The notes below the pieces were generated by a model. That model saw only the letters and a list, made by a program, of their open reading frames with translations. It was not told where the DNA came from and made no database searches. This document shows, one piece after another, positions 1 to 5,632 of a DNA stretch of 5,723 nt (the stretch's first letter is position 1; every line of letters begins with the position of its first letter). The translations under genes were made by a program, and so were the position numbers. The stretch lies in the NCBI GenBank assembly GCA_030592105.1, contig JAUVKE010000178.1, positions 1 to 5,723 on the forward strand, given 5' to 3'. This stretch comes from Desulfobacteraceae bacterium (lineage in GTDB: Bacteria > Desulfobacterota > Desulfobacteria > Desulfobacterales > BuS5).

Positions 1-151
1 AAGCTATTTTTTTATTTGCAATTTATAAATCAAAAAACACGTTCTCAAATGTGCGGAATGTCCGTTAAATAAGAATAGGTTTAAATAATTTTTATTGTAT
101 CAATTCCAGTATTTTTTGTCCTCTGATTTCTGCTTTTTTTTCCCCATTCAG

Positions 152-186
152 CATTCGATGTTGGACGTTCGATGTTCGATGTTCAT
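152..186. repeat. 7-bp tandem array, consensus TGTTCGA
   Basis: Five consecutive 7-bp units are visible on the plus strand: CATTCGA, TGTTGGA, CGTTCGA, TGTTCGA, TGTTCAT. The period is exact and the units differ by one or two bases, as in an old, diverging array. If translated, such arrays give runs like FDVRCSMF, which I recall as spurious short ORFs in several anaerobe genomes. That is memory, not a search. The array is followed after a short T-rich stretch by an 8-bp array, so the two may form one composite element. Confidence 0.8.
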
Positions 187-191
187 CTTTT

Positions 192-263
192 TTCCCTTCT
201 AATCCTCTAACCTTCAAACCTTCTGCTTTTCAAACCTTCTCATCTTCTAACCTTCTATCTTTT
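192..263. repeat. 8-bp tandem array, consensus TAACCTTC
   Basis: Nine successive 8-bp units can be laid out without gaps on the plus strand: TTCCCTTC, TAATCCTC, TAACCTTC, AAACCTTC, TGCTTTTC, AAACCTTC, TCATCTTC, TAACCTTC, TATCTTTT. The last five bases (CCTTC) are the best-kept part. The array lies next to the 7-bp array at 152-186. The same 8-bp pattern recurs, on the other strand, inside the oxidoreductase gene at 3614-3653, which marks it as a dispersed family and not a local accident. Confidence 0.8.
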
Positions 264-325
264 ATACTCTGAAATATCTTGTCTTTCATCAATCAATCAT
301 ATCCTGATTATCTTTTATAATAATA

Positions 326-1639
326 TTACCAGCAGATTCCATTATAGCGTCCATTGCTTGTTTTACCTGTAACAGTGCGCACAAGGTCGATAACTTTTTG
401 ATCTTTCTTAAGTTTAGTCATAATTTCTTTGAATTCAGAAGAATTATTGCCGATTATAATAGTCTCTGCATGTTCTATAACTTCATCCATGGTTTTAACC
501 ATCAATTTTGCAATATGCGGAATCCTGTTCAAAATAAAATCCTTGTTTGCCCCTACCAAAGTTGCAAGATTAACATTTTTATCATACAGCTTTATTTCAT
601 ATCCTTTTCCAAGAAGCCGTTCAATCATCTCAACAATCGGGCTCTCTCTTAAATCATCAGTTCCGGCCTTAAAACTGAAACCCAAAAATCCAATTTTTTT
701 ATTGCCGGTCTCCATAACCATACGCAATCCATTTTCAATATGCGTGACATTGCTCGGTAAAATAGAATTCATTATCGGCAAATCAAGATCAAGCGCTTTG
801 GCTTTATATGTGAGAGCTCTTACATCCTTCGGCAGGCATGAACCTCCAAATGCAAATCCGGGTTTTAGATAATATGGAGAAATATTAAGCTTTGTGTCTC
901 TGCAAAAAATATCCATAACATCATGGCTGTCCACGCCGACGGATTTACAGATATTGCCTATCTCATTACCAAATCCAACCTTAAGAGCATGCCACACATT
1001 ATCAACATATTTTACCATTTCAGCAACTTCAATATCTGTTCTGATAAGCGGGGCATCAAGTTTCGCGTATAGGGATGCCAGGAGATCGCCGCTTTTTTTG
1101 TCTGTTTCACCGATTACTGTTTTAGGGGGGTTGTAAAAATCATAAACCGCTGTTCCTTCTCTTAAAAATTCAGGATTATTGCAGACCCCGAATTCTTTTC
1201 CTGCTGTTTTTCCTGAATATTCCTCAAGCGTTGGAATGACCACATTTTTTATTGTACCGGGCAGGATTGTGCTGCGAATAACCACAACATGACGGCTGTC
1301 TTTATCTTTGATTACAGCGCCGATGCGCTCGCAGACCCGGCGGACGAAACTTAAATCAAGATTTCCGTTTAACAGGCTCGGAGTGCCTACGCAAATAAGG
1401 GAAAGCTCAGTGTTTTTTACAGCTTCCACAGCATCAGTTGTCGCGCTTAACCGGCCCTGATTAACTGCGGATTCTATCAATTCTCCGATTTCATTTTCTA
1501 TAATCGGAGTTTGTCCGTTATTTATTATATCCACCTTGACTGTAACCGGATCAACTCCGATAACAGTATGACCTTCTTTAGCAAGGCAGGCCGCAGACAC
1601 GGCGCCGACATACCCAAGGCCGAAAATACTTATATTCAT
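326..1639 (-). CDS. algD: GDP-mannose 6-dehydrogenase (AlgD)
   Basis: Oxidises GDP-mannose to GDP-mannuronate with two NAD+, in the cytosol, supplying the activated sugar for alginate or another mannuronate-containing glycan. The 437 residues match the Pseudomonas AlgD length (436) and align without gaps through the active site. The N-terminal Rossmann loop is GLGYVG (7-12) with Asp30 closing the second strand. Active-site residues sit at the known AlgD positions: Glu157, Lys210, Asn214, the nucleophile Cys268 in GFAFGGSCLPKD, and Lys324 in FKAGTDDLRESP. The C-terminus GICW is the same as I remember for Pseudomonas AlgD. The central helix (about 201-230) should mediate dimerisation. The ATG is preceded by AGGGAA at good spacing. 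The gene sits 170 bp after rpn with its own candidate promoter, so it need not depend on the upstream genes. UDP-glucose dehydrogenase is the main alternative, but the C-terminal half is clearly AlgD-like. Confidence 0.95.
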   Translation of the reverse strand: MNISIFGLGYVGAVSAACLAKEGHTVIGVDPVTVKVDIINNGQTPIIENEIGELIESAVNQGRLSATTDAVEAVKNTELSLICVGTPSLLNGNLDLSFVRRVCERIGAVIKDKDSRHVVVIRSTILPGTIKNVVIPTLEEYSGKTAGKEFGVCNNPEFLREGTAVYDFYNPPKTVIGETDKKSGDLLASLYAKLDAPLIRTDIEVAEMVKYVDNVWHALKVGFGNEIGNICKSVGVDSHDVMDIFCRDTKLNISPYYLKPGFAFGGSCLPKDVRALTYKAKALDLDLPIMNSILPSNVTHIENGLRMVMETGNKKIGFLGFSFKAGTDDLRESPIVEMIERLLGKGYEIKLYDKNVNLATLVGANKDFILNRIPHIAKLMVKTMDEVIEHAETIIIGNNSSEFKEIMTKLKKDQKVIDLVRTVTGKTSNGRYNGICW

Positions 1640-1645
1640 TGATGT

Positions 1646-1650
1646 TCCCT
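1646..1650 (-). promoter_or_regulatory. Ribosome binding site of algD
   Basis: The minus strand reads AGGGA, then six bases, then the algD ATG at 1639. This supports the chosen start, which also gives the expected N-terminus directly before the Rossmann glycine loop. Confidence 0.7.
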
Positions 1651-1653
1651 ATT

Positions 1654-1682
1654 TTTTGAGTATATTTTATGGCACCTCAAAA
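1654..1682 (-). promoter_or_regulatory. Stem-loop in the algD leader
   Basis: TTTTGAG and CTCAAAA form a perfect seven-base-pair stem with a 15-base loop, ending only a few bases upstream of the algD Shine-Dalgarno sequence. The stem is AT-rich and therefore weak. It could modulate ribosome access, or be chance in an AT-rich leader. It is not a typical terminator because it lies between the candidate promoter and the start codon. Confidence 0.25.
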
Positions 1683-1737
1683 TATTTTATCTACAAAATC
1701 AATGTATTACAAACCGCATTTACACAATTTCTCAATA

Positions 1738-1766
1738 ATTACATAAAACTGTGTTGCTATTATCAA
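1738..1766 (-). promoter_or_regulatory. Candidate sigma-70 promoter for algD
   Basis: On the minus strand TTGATA (1766-1761) is followed after exactly 17 bases by TGTAAT (1743-1738). Each hexamer differs from consensus at one position. Transcription would begin near 1731, giving a leader of roughly 90 bases that includes the stem-loop at 1654-1682. A second, weaker pair (TTGTAA, 17 bases, TAAAAT) lies closer to algD. In AT-rich DNA such matches arise by chance, so confidence is moderate. Confidence 0.4.
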
Positions 1767-1809
1767 CGCAAAACGTCAGCAAAAAAATCCATCCCCTTTT
1801 TTTCTATTT

Positions 1810-2130
1810 TTAGTGTTCGGTCCGCCCCAGAGCCTTGTTTATCCATCCCTTAAATTGCTCCAAAGATTCACATTTCAGGGTTCTTTTGAATAATTCATTC
1901 AAGGTTTCAGGAGATTCAATACTTTTTATATCATTTATAAGATATTGTGGTAAGAAATCAAACCTGTCTTGTAAAGTAATCAATAATAATTGCTTTATTG
2001 TTCTCAGCTCTCCTTTCTGCTCGCCTCTTTGCTCACCAATAACAATTCCTTTCTGCTCGCCTCTCTGTTCACCAATAGCAATTCCTCTCTGTTCACCTTC
2101 CTGCTGCAATTCTTCAGCTAAAGTATTCAT
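1810..2130 (-). CDS. Candidate internal gene: short C-terminal Rpn protein (RpnS-like)
   Basis: An in-frame ATG at codon 254 of the rpn gene is preceded on the minus strand by AAGGGGGTGA, a seven-base spacer, and then the start. This is one base off the ideal GGAGGTGA. It would give a 106-residue protein beginning MNTLAEELQQEG and holding the GEQRGEQKG repeats (its residues 11-41) and the C-terminal helical tail, but none of the nuclease residues. In E. coli, rpn genes are known to encode such short intragenic products, which bind and inhibit the full-length nuclease as antitoxins. Here the short product is inferred from the ribosome binding site and its position only. The caveat is that the GGG GGT codons also encode a Gly-Gly that may be kept for protein reasons. 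Confidence 0.5.
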   Translation of the reverse strand: MNTLAEELQQEGEQRGIAIGEQRGEQKGIVIGEQRGEQKGELRTIKQLLLITLQDRFDFLPQYLINDIKSIESPETLNELFKRTLKCESLEQFKGWINKALGRTEH

Positions 2131-2889
2131 TATATATTCACCCCCTTGAGGTAATATGTTTAATGCCTGCTGCATATCTTCTTTAGCCACACTGTTTGTG
2201 GCTCTCATGATGTACCTGAAAAATATATTAATATAATCCATTACTGTTTGGCTGTGCAGGGTTTTATGAAGCCCTTCAACCAATTTGGGCAATATTTTTT
2301 TTAAGTCGGGTGAATGAATTGCTTTAAGCATTACCACATAAAAATGAAGTATAACCTTATTCTGCATTTCCTGTAATCTGTTGTTATCCAACCGTGGAAT
2401 ATCAAAAAATGCAAATTTAAAATCAGGAATATAAGCCTTGAAGTCTTCAGATGGAAATTCAACCAGATCATGAAACGACCTGAATACTTTCCACTTCTGC
2501 TCGCCATGATAAATTACAATGGGAATAATGGGAGGCAGCTTGCCGCCCATTATTTTTTTATTGTCTATCAGATCAGTCCACTGCAACGACATGTAGCGTA
2601 AAAGCTGCAAACCTGCCAAAGGCTCGGGTGTACTTTTATGCTCCAGCAGGCAGTAAACTTTTACTTCTGAATAGCTGCCTTTCAAATTCAGGCTTAAAAC
2701 CAAATCGGAAAAATGTTTTGTAAGGTTTTCATCCAGATATGATACATCCTCAACATACACAGACTCCATATCCATGCGGGTGATAATATTTTGAGGTAAT
2801 ACCACCATTAAAAGATCCCGGGCATTCTCCCTGTTTTTAAATATTTTTTTAAACAGCTCATCATGTGGGCTTTTTTTTATATCCGACAT
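1810..2889 (-). CDS. Rpn-family recombination-promoting nuclease / YhgA-like putative transposase
   Basis: A 359-residue member of the Rpn (YhgA-like, Transposase_31) family, DNA endonucleases with a PD-(D/E)XK core; E. coli members promote recombination and act in phage defence. The N-terminus has the family hallmark HDELFKKIF (9-17). The nuclease core shows Asp62 (SDLVLSL), then Glu83-His84-Lys85 (LLEHKST) and Gln95, consistent with an intact metal-binding site. The motif PIVIYHGEQKW (about 123-133) is also typical. A middle helical part (about 170-250) leads to a Gly/Glu/Gln-rich tandem repeat (264-294) and a C-terminal helical tail. The length is normal for the family. The ATG has no clear Shine-Dalgarno sequence, but the N-terminus fits homologues. 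The gene lies between polysaccharide genes with 100 bp and 170 bp gaps, so it is probably an accessory insertion. The nuclease role is family knowledge; the substrate is unknown. Confidence 0.9.
   Translation of the reverse strand: MSDIKKSPHDELFKKIFKNRENARDLLMVVLPQNIITRMDMESVYVEDVSYLDENLTKHFSDLVLSLNLKGSYSEVKVYCLLEHKSTPEPLAGLQLLRYMSLQWTDLIDNKKIMGGKLPPIIPIVIYHGEQKWKVFRSFHDLVEFPSEDFKAYIPDFKFAFFDIPRLDNNRLQEMQNKVILHFYVVMLKAIHSPDLKKILPKLVEGLHKTLHSQTVMDYINIFFRYIMRATNSVAKEDMQQALNILPQGGEYIMNTLAEELQQEGEQRGIAIGEQRGEQKGIVIGEQRGEQKGELRTIKQLLLITLQDRFDFLPQYLINDIKSIESPETLNELFKRTLKCESLEQFKGWINKALGRTEH
2008..2100 (-). repeat. 36-bp tandem repeat within rpn (about 2.5 units)
   Basis: Units start every 36 bp (plus-strand positions 2011, 2047 and 2083, each opening with TCCT). 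The first two are full length and nearly identical; the third is shortened. They encode the 12-residue unit GEQRGEQKGIVI and variants at residues 264-294. Because 36 is a multiple of three, gain or loss of units keeps the frame. The segment joins the nuclease part to the C-terminal tail and probably forms an extended or coiled linker. Gly/Glu/Gln-rich repeats here are common in this family. Confidence 0.85.
2138..2147 (-). promoter_or_regulatory. Strong internal Shine-Dalgarno inside rpn
   Basis: The minus strand reads AAGGGGGTGA, with the GGGGGTGA part matching seven of eight bases of GGAGGTGA, the complement of the 16S rRNA 3' end. It lies seven bases before the ATG at 2130. It is the strongest ribosome binding site in the window, yet it is within a coding region. 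It decides the internal start of the short protein. Confidence 0.6.
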
Positions 2890-2895
2890 AATATT

Positions 2896-2924
2896 AATAT
2901 AAAAAAATCTGATTGTTCCTGCAA
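2896..2924 (-). promoter_or_regulatory. Candidate promoter of rpn, possibly giving a leaderless mRNA
   Basis: On the minus strand TTGCAG (2924-2919) is followed after 17 bases by TATATT (2901-2896). The -10 element is good (five of six) and the -35 poor (three of six). Transcription would start at or next to the rpn ATG at 2889. That would fit the lack of any Shine-Dalgarno sequence there. The rest of the 100-bp gap (2925-2989) holds only a weak CATAAT/ATTATG inverted repeat (2950-2972), and I see no terminator for the upstream gene. Confidence 0.3.
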
Positions 2925-2989
2925 GGAAAAATTTTTACGGAAATCGCAGCATAATAAGGAAATCTCATTATGACCCTCTTTATAAAATA

Positions 2990-5218
2990 CTATGATATCA
3001 TAATCATTTGTGTCTTTTTAATCGATTCCTTGATCTTAAAACAGGCGCTCATGGTGGCATAAATACTTTCAAACGGTATTGGAGACGCTTTTCCGGCCTT
3101 TACACTTTCTACCAAAGCTTTCATTTCAGGCTTATGGCCTTTATCTGCTAAAACAGCTTTTTTAACCTTTTTTTTGCCTTTTGCCATCAAGGTAAGTCTG
3201 GTGAAATTATCAAGCCAGGCGACTTTATTTTCGCAAAATATTTCAACATATTCTTTTGGGTATTGCGGATCACCATTGGCCAGATAAGTTATCGAACCGA
3301 CTGAACCATCTGAAAACTGAATTGTGATAATTACATTATCTTCCAGGGTAATTGCCTGGTTTTCGGTTTTGATTGTTTGGGCAAAAACCGAAACAGGCAG
3401 CGCATTTGTAAAATATTGCAATGTGTCGATAAAGTGGCATACCTCTCCCAGGATACGCCCCCCGCCAAGCTCTACATCCTGGTACCAGTTGGTCTTTTCC
3501 ATGTATCCGGCATTGATTCTGTAGTACATAATCATAGGTTCCTTGCGGGACTTGAAATATGATTTCATATCTTTAACAAGAGGGGCGAACCTGCGATTAA
3601 AACCGACCATCAAGAGTGGAGAAGTTGAGAGATTAAGAGGGGTAGAAGGTTGGCTGTTACTATCTTCCGGAGCAATGATGTTCTTGATTTCTTCCAGTTC
3701 TTCTTCTTTTAAGCAAAGTGGTTTTTCCGTATATACATGTTTGCCTGCTTTTAGAGATTCAATTACCAGTTTTCCGTGCAGATTATGCCGGGTGGCGATC
3801 ATGATTGTATTGATTGAATCATTTTTAAGTAATTCCGTATAATCTGTTGTGCAAATTTTAAATCCGAATTTCCTGGCGGTATCTTTTGCGCTTATGCCGG
3901 TTGCGGTTGCTATACCGGTCAGTTGAATATCTTTTCCATTCAAATGCGGAAGCAGCATTGAACGCGCAAAATTTCCCGCTCCGATCATCCCCAGATTCAT
4001 ACCGCCTGTAGTATCCGGCGGCTTGATTATGATTGTGCCGACACGGTTGTGCTTCAAGTTTTCTTCGCTCACATCATATTTTAAAATCATGCCGACATAA
4101 AAAGCAGCCTTGTCGCCCTCAAGCAGTCCATACGCCTTAACCGACTTATCAAAATTAAACCTGTGGGTAATCAGCGGGCGCAGGTCGATACTGCCATTCG
4201 CCATCAGGTTTAAAAATGAAAGCATATTTCTTTTTTCCGTCCACCGCACATATCCAATCGGATAATCCTGACCTTTTATTTCATAATCAGGATCATAACG
4301 CCCAGGCCCGTATGACCTTGATTGTTTCAGAACCAGCTCTTTTTCATAATAAAGCTGCCAGGGGATATCCATTTTGTTTATCCCGATATCAACAATCGTG
4401 CCCCGGTCTCTTGCAATTTTTCCGGCCATTAAAACCGGCTCATTGCTTTTGGTGCCGGTTGTAATTAAAACAGCATCAACTCCATATCCGCCGGAAAATG
4501 ATAAGGCCATCTGTTCAACATCAATGCTGTTGATATCACCGGCAGTATCAATTCCTGTTTTCAAGGCAAGCTGCACCTTTTTCCGGTCAAGATCAAGCCC
4601 CATCACATTGCAGCCGGCAGCTTTCAGAATAAGACTTGCCAGCAAACCAACAAGCCCCAGCCCGATCACAGCGACATTTTCGCCCACATGCACTTCGGCC
4701 TGGCGGACACCCTGCATTGCAATCGAGCCGACTGTTGTAAATGCAGCCTGTTCAGTAAAAAGATACCCGTTCCGATCAGATTCAACCCCGTTGGAAGCAT
4801 GCGGGATTTTGCAGCAAAGGTTAATCGGCACACAGTTGATTTCAGCATGGCAGGCGCCCCCGCAGGCAACCATATCACCTTCGGTAAATTCGGTTACTCC
4901 TTTGCCTGCAGCTATTACTTTTCCGGCCAGGCTGTATCCCAAAGGTGTAAATGAATCAAGACGGTTCATTACCTTGCGGTAGGCTGTTAAAGGACCGGAT
5001 TGTTTTAAGGTGCCTATAACCTGTTTAAGTTTTTCAGGACGAGCCCTGGCCATTCCAAGATAAGACCGTTTTGAATCATCGACCTTCATCTTTTCCGTAC
5101 CGGCGGAAATCAGGGAATGATATGTTTGAACAAGCACGCAGCCTGATTTTAATGCTGGTTCCGGGACTTCTTCTATTGTTAGTGTGCCTTTTTTATAGTT
5201 TTGGATTATTTGTTTCAT
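2990..5218 (-). CDS. Bi-domain oxidoreductase: MDR dehydrogenase fused to Gfo/Idh/MocA oxidoreductase
   Basis: A 742-residue cytosolic NAD(P)-dependent fusion of the kind found in exopolysaccharide and O-antigen clusters; its exact sugar substrate is not established. Residues 1-380 are a medium-chain dehydrogenase with Rossmann loop GLGLVG (186-191) and Asp209 after the second strand. The usual catalytic zinc ligands are absent: the GHE motif is replaced by GYS (94-96), and the first cysteine position lies in SLISAGTE. Residues 405-742 are a Gfo/Idh/MocA domain with GAGNFA (413-418), EKP (498-500) with Lys499 as the likely catalytic or cofactor-contacting residue, GFNRRF (539-544), and GEVCHFID (591-598) with the conserved His595. 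Two stretches look longer than I expect: about 141-154 in the first domain, and 519-535 in the second, the latter made of 8-bp repeats. The ATG overlaps the preceding stop as ATGA and has no strong Shine-Dalgarno sequence, so translation is probably coupled. Confidence 0.93.
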   Translation of the reverse strand: MKQIIQNYKKGTLTIEEVPEPALKSGCVLVQTYHSLISAGTEKMKVDDSKRSYLGMARARPEKLKQVIGTLKQSGPLTAYRKVMNRLDSFTPLGYSLAGKVIAAGKGVTEFTEGDMVACGGACHAEINCVPINLCCKIPHASNGVESDRNGYLFTEQAAFTTVGSIAMQGVRQAEVHVGENVAVIGLGLVGLLASLILKAAGCNVMGLDLDRKKVQLALKTGIDTAGDINSIDVEQMALSFSGGYGVDAVLITTGTKSNEPVLMAGKIARDRGTIVDIGINKMDIPWQLYYEKELVLKQSRSYGPGRYDPDYEIKGQDYPIGYVRWTEKRNMLSFLNLMANGSIDLRPLITHRFNFDKSVKAYGLLEGDKAAFYVGMILKYDVSEENLKHNRVGTIIIKPPDTTGGMNLGMIGAGNFARSMLLPHLNGKDIQLTGIATATGISAKDTARKFGFKICTTDYTELLKNDSINTIMIATRHNLHGKLVIESLKAGKHVYTEKPLCLKEEELEEIKNIIAPEDSNSQPSTPLNLSTSPLLMVGFNRRFAPLVKDMKSYFKSRKEPMIMYYRINAGYMEKTNWYQDVELGGGRILGEVCHFIDTLQYFTNALPVSVFAQTIKTENQAITLEDNVIITIQFSDGSVGSITYLANGDPQYPKEYVEIFCENKVAWLDNFTRLTLMAKGKKKVKKAVLADKGHKPEMKALVESVKAGKASPIPFESIYATMSACFKIKESIKKTQMIMIS
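3614..3653 (-). repeat. 8-bp repeat array inserted in frame in the oxidoreductase gene
   Basis: On the minus strand the sequence divides into five 8-bp units: CAACCTTC, TACCCCTC, TTAATCTC, TCAACTTC, TCCACTCT. The consensus is the same TAACCTTC as in the intergenic array at 192-263. It encodes a Ser/Pro/Leu/Thr-rich loop (within residues 519-535) between the helix KEEELEEIKNII and the strand LLMVGFNRRF. From memory of the family, homologues join these by a loop about 13 residues shorter. Confidence 0.7.
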
Positions 5219-5625
5219 AATAGTTTTTTATATATCTTATATAGTTTTTCTACGATTATAATAGCATCATATTGTTTGATTTTTTCAAAATTATTTAGAC
5301 TTAATTTATTTTGAAAGCTTTCATTCTTAAAAAGAAATTCTATTTTTTCTGCCATTTCATTAACATTGCCAGGCTGAAAAAAAAGGCAGTTTATATTTTC
5401 AGTTAATATTGAAGGAATTCCTCCAACCGGAGTGGTTATAATCGGTATTCCCGAAGCCATAGCTTCAAGAATCACATTGGGTATTCCTTCAGTATATGTT
5501 GGTAAAATTAATGCTGTAGAATTATTGAGCAATATTTTTTTTTCTTCCAGGCCAACCCAATCTTTAATTTTAACATATTCATCCAAATCCAACTGCTGAA
5601 CCAGCAATTCCCGCTTACGACCTTG
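5215..5625 (-). pseudogene. C-terminal fragment of a family-4 glycosyltransferase
   Basis: The frame encodes the donor-binding half of a GT-B glycosyltransferase (GT4, glycosyl transferases group 1), which moves sugars from nucleotide donors onto growing glycans at the inner membrane face. Numbering from a TTG at 5607, the EX7E motif is Glu40 to Glu48 in TYTEGIPNVILEAMASG, followed by PVGGIP (60-65) and the C-terminal helices. Similarity seems to continue upstream of that TTG as GRKRE, then a TAG at 5626-5628 closes the frame. Only about 136 codons remain, against roughly 350-400 for the family, and no credible start or ribosome binding site exists, so I read it as a pseudogene remnant. Its DNA is far more AT-rich than the next gene, suggesting separate origin. 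It ends in an ATGA overlap with the oxidoreductase, showing they were once one operon. Confidence 0.8.
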
Positions 5626-5632
5626 CTAATTA

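Larger units (their letters stand above)
1..325. other. Gene-free region downstream of algD
   Basis: No reading frame here resembles a protein on either strand. Positions 1-130 are AT-rich with scattered A and T runs and a short palindrome, CGGA-atg-TCCG, at 54-64. Positions 152-263 hold two tandem repeat arrays, listed separately. Positions 264-325 are the AT-rich stretch just after the algD stop codon. They contain a small tetranucleotide repeat (ATCA) and a weak five-base-pair stem (295-309) with no following T run on the algD strand, so I see no convincing terminator for algD. The region most likely separates the polysaccharide genes from whatever lies further downstream. Confidence 0.75.

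Noticed and set aside
152..263. Repeat arrays as a CRISPR array
   Set aside because: Units are 7 and 8 bp, directly adjoining with no unique spacers, so they are simple tandem repeats.
295..309. Inverted repeat AATCA/TGATT after algD as a terminator
   Set aside because: Only five AT-rich base pairs and no T run following it on the algD strand.
429..872. Plus-strand open frame of 147 codons opposite algD
   Set aside because: Entirely antisense to algD, with no family resemblance; a by-product of codon bias in the real gene.
1656..1853. Plus-strand open frame of 65 codons in the rpn-algD gap
   Set aside because: It has no ribosome binding site, runs into the end of rpn on the other strand, and its residues reflect AT-rich noncoding DNA.
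2173..2175. Alternative internal rpn start at codon 239
   Set aside because: The purine run before it (AAAGAAG) ends too close to the ATG and is a poor ribosome site compared with the one before codon 254.
2950..2972. CATAAT/ATTATG inverted repeat between the oxidoreductase and rpn genes
   Set aside because: Short AT-rich stem with an 11-base loop and no adjacent T run; it does not qualify as a terminator or clear operator.
1640..2989. rpn as a transposon with terminal inverted repeats and target duplications
   Set aside because: I found no matching inverted ends or flanking direct repeats in the two gaps; the 'transposase' name in this family is historical.
4374..4982. Long open frame on the plus strand (202 codons)
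   Set aside because: It lies antisense to the well-supported oxidoreductase gene, has no recognisable motif, and its composition is that of a shadow of the real reading frame.
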